A stretch of 64,000 bases of DNA from Gemmatimonadota bacterium (GTDB lineage Bacteria > ARS69). The translations under genes and the position numbers were made by a program. The notes below the pieces were generated by a model. That model had not been told where the DNA came from. It did no database searches and saw nothing but the letters and a program-made list of their open reading frames with translations. Numbering within the stretch: position 1 is the stretch's first letter; each line of letters begins with the position of its first letter. Shown here piece after piece: positions 63,899-64,000 of this stretch. The DNA lies in the NCBI GenBank assembly GCA_030747075.1, contig JASLLL010000012.1, forward strand, positions 1-64,000. The letters run 5' to 3'.

Positions 63899-64000
63899 CT
63901 AGTCGACCCGGAAGCGGAATCCCTGGCGCGTCGGGCCGCTCACTTCCGCGCCCTCCTGCGCCTCCAGCGAGAGGTTCCAGTCTCCGGGAGGGAAACGGCC
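63899..64000 (-). CDS. C-terminal end of an unidentified protein (5' end off window)
   Basis: The minus strand is open from the right edge to TAG at 63901-63899, giving 33 residues with a beta-like pattern (GDWNLSLEAQEGAEV, GFRFRVD). This fits the end of an Ig-like or carbohydrate-binding beta sandwich, but nothing firmer can be said from so little. Confidence 0.5.
   Translation of the reverse strand, partial: GRFPPGDWNLSLEAQEGAEVSGPTRQGFRFRVD

Overview
This is a gene-dense, high-GC (clearly above 60%) bacterial window. Starts are ATG, GTG and TTG behind good Shine-Dalgarno sites, and neighbouring genes often overlap by 4 nt. Ten loci encode secreted proteins or fragments ending in the same FlgD-Ig-like module (a PNPF-type motif, then a V-x-G-R-x-V-R-x-L strand, W-D-G, and G-V-Y-F near the end). 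They sit on beta-propeller, subtilisin, glycosidase and calcium-binding proteins. That repertoire fits an uncultured FCB-type or neighbouring lineage such as Eisenbacteria, Krumholzibacteria or Latescibacteria, but the placement is inference. No rRNA, tRNA, CRISPR array or complete transposon was seen.

Layout. 1-1110: lower-GC left edge with the tail of a nuclease-like gene, an unassigned stretch and the C-terminal remnant of a UvrD-type helicase. 1174-8415: secreted repeat protein, secreted alpha/beta hydrolase, DUF998 membrane protein, malate dehydrogenase, a small unknown and an NHL-repeat protein. 8607-13698: soluble histidine kinase coupled to a TPR lipoprotein, pentaheme cytochrome lipoprotein, response regulator, sulfotransferase. 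13819-24490: 21-repeat LVIVD propeller, DUF547 protein, two coupled glycosyltransferases, a deletion scar joining two truncated genes, a secreted acetolactate-decarboxylase-like protein, and a thrombospondin-3/FlgD protein paired with a caspase-like DUF6345-type protein. 24589-29911: apparent operon of an ArsR-methyltransferase (SahR-like) regulator, ahcY, SDR, small protein and GMC oxidoreductase, with an AT-rich palindrome at the promoter. 30073-35228: membrane nuclease/phosphatase, cold-shock protein with a clear promoter and long leader, quinolinate synthase, sulfatase-fold lipoprotein without a formylglycine Cys/Ser.

35239-42785: a GH9 glycosidase between two paralogous BNR-propeller proteins, perhaps a polysaccharide-degradation set. 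42889-49496: giant GreA-type factor coupled to oligopeptidase F, then LpoB-like and COG3014-like lipoproteins and a small membrane protein. 49569-58410: BNR protein, subtilisin, DUF2723 membrane protein, NDP-forming acyl-CoA synthetase. 58414-59211: vapBC toxin-antitoxin cassette bounded by 29-bp direct repeats that copy the 3' end of the next gene, a RumA-type RNA methyltransferase. 60579-64000: aldo/keto reductase, small acidic protein, uracil-DNA-glycosylase-like protein, DapB-fold dehydrogenase and the edge of one more gene.

Across the whole window the tetranucleotide ACGT is almost absent: about six copies seen by eye, two of them in the first 81 bases, where roughly 200 would be expected. 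Asp-Val, Tyr-Val, His-Val and Asn-Val pairs are written with NAT-GTN, although C-ending codons dominate elsewhere. This may be the footprint of an ACGT-specific methyltransferase or restriction system, and it also marks the left edge as probably imported.
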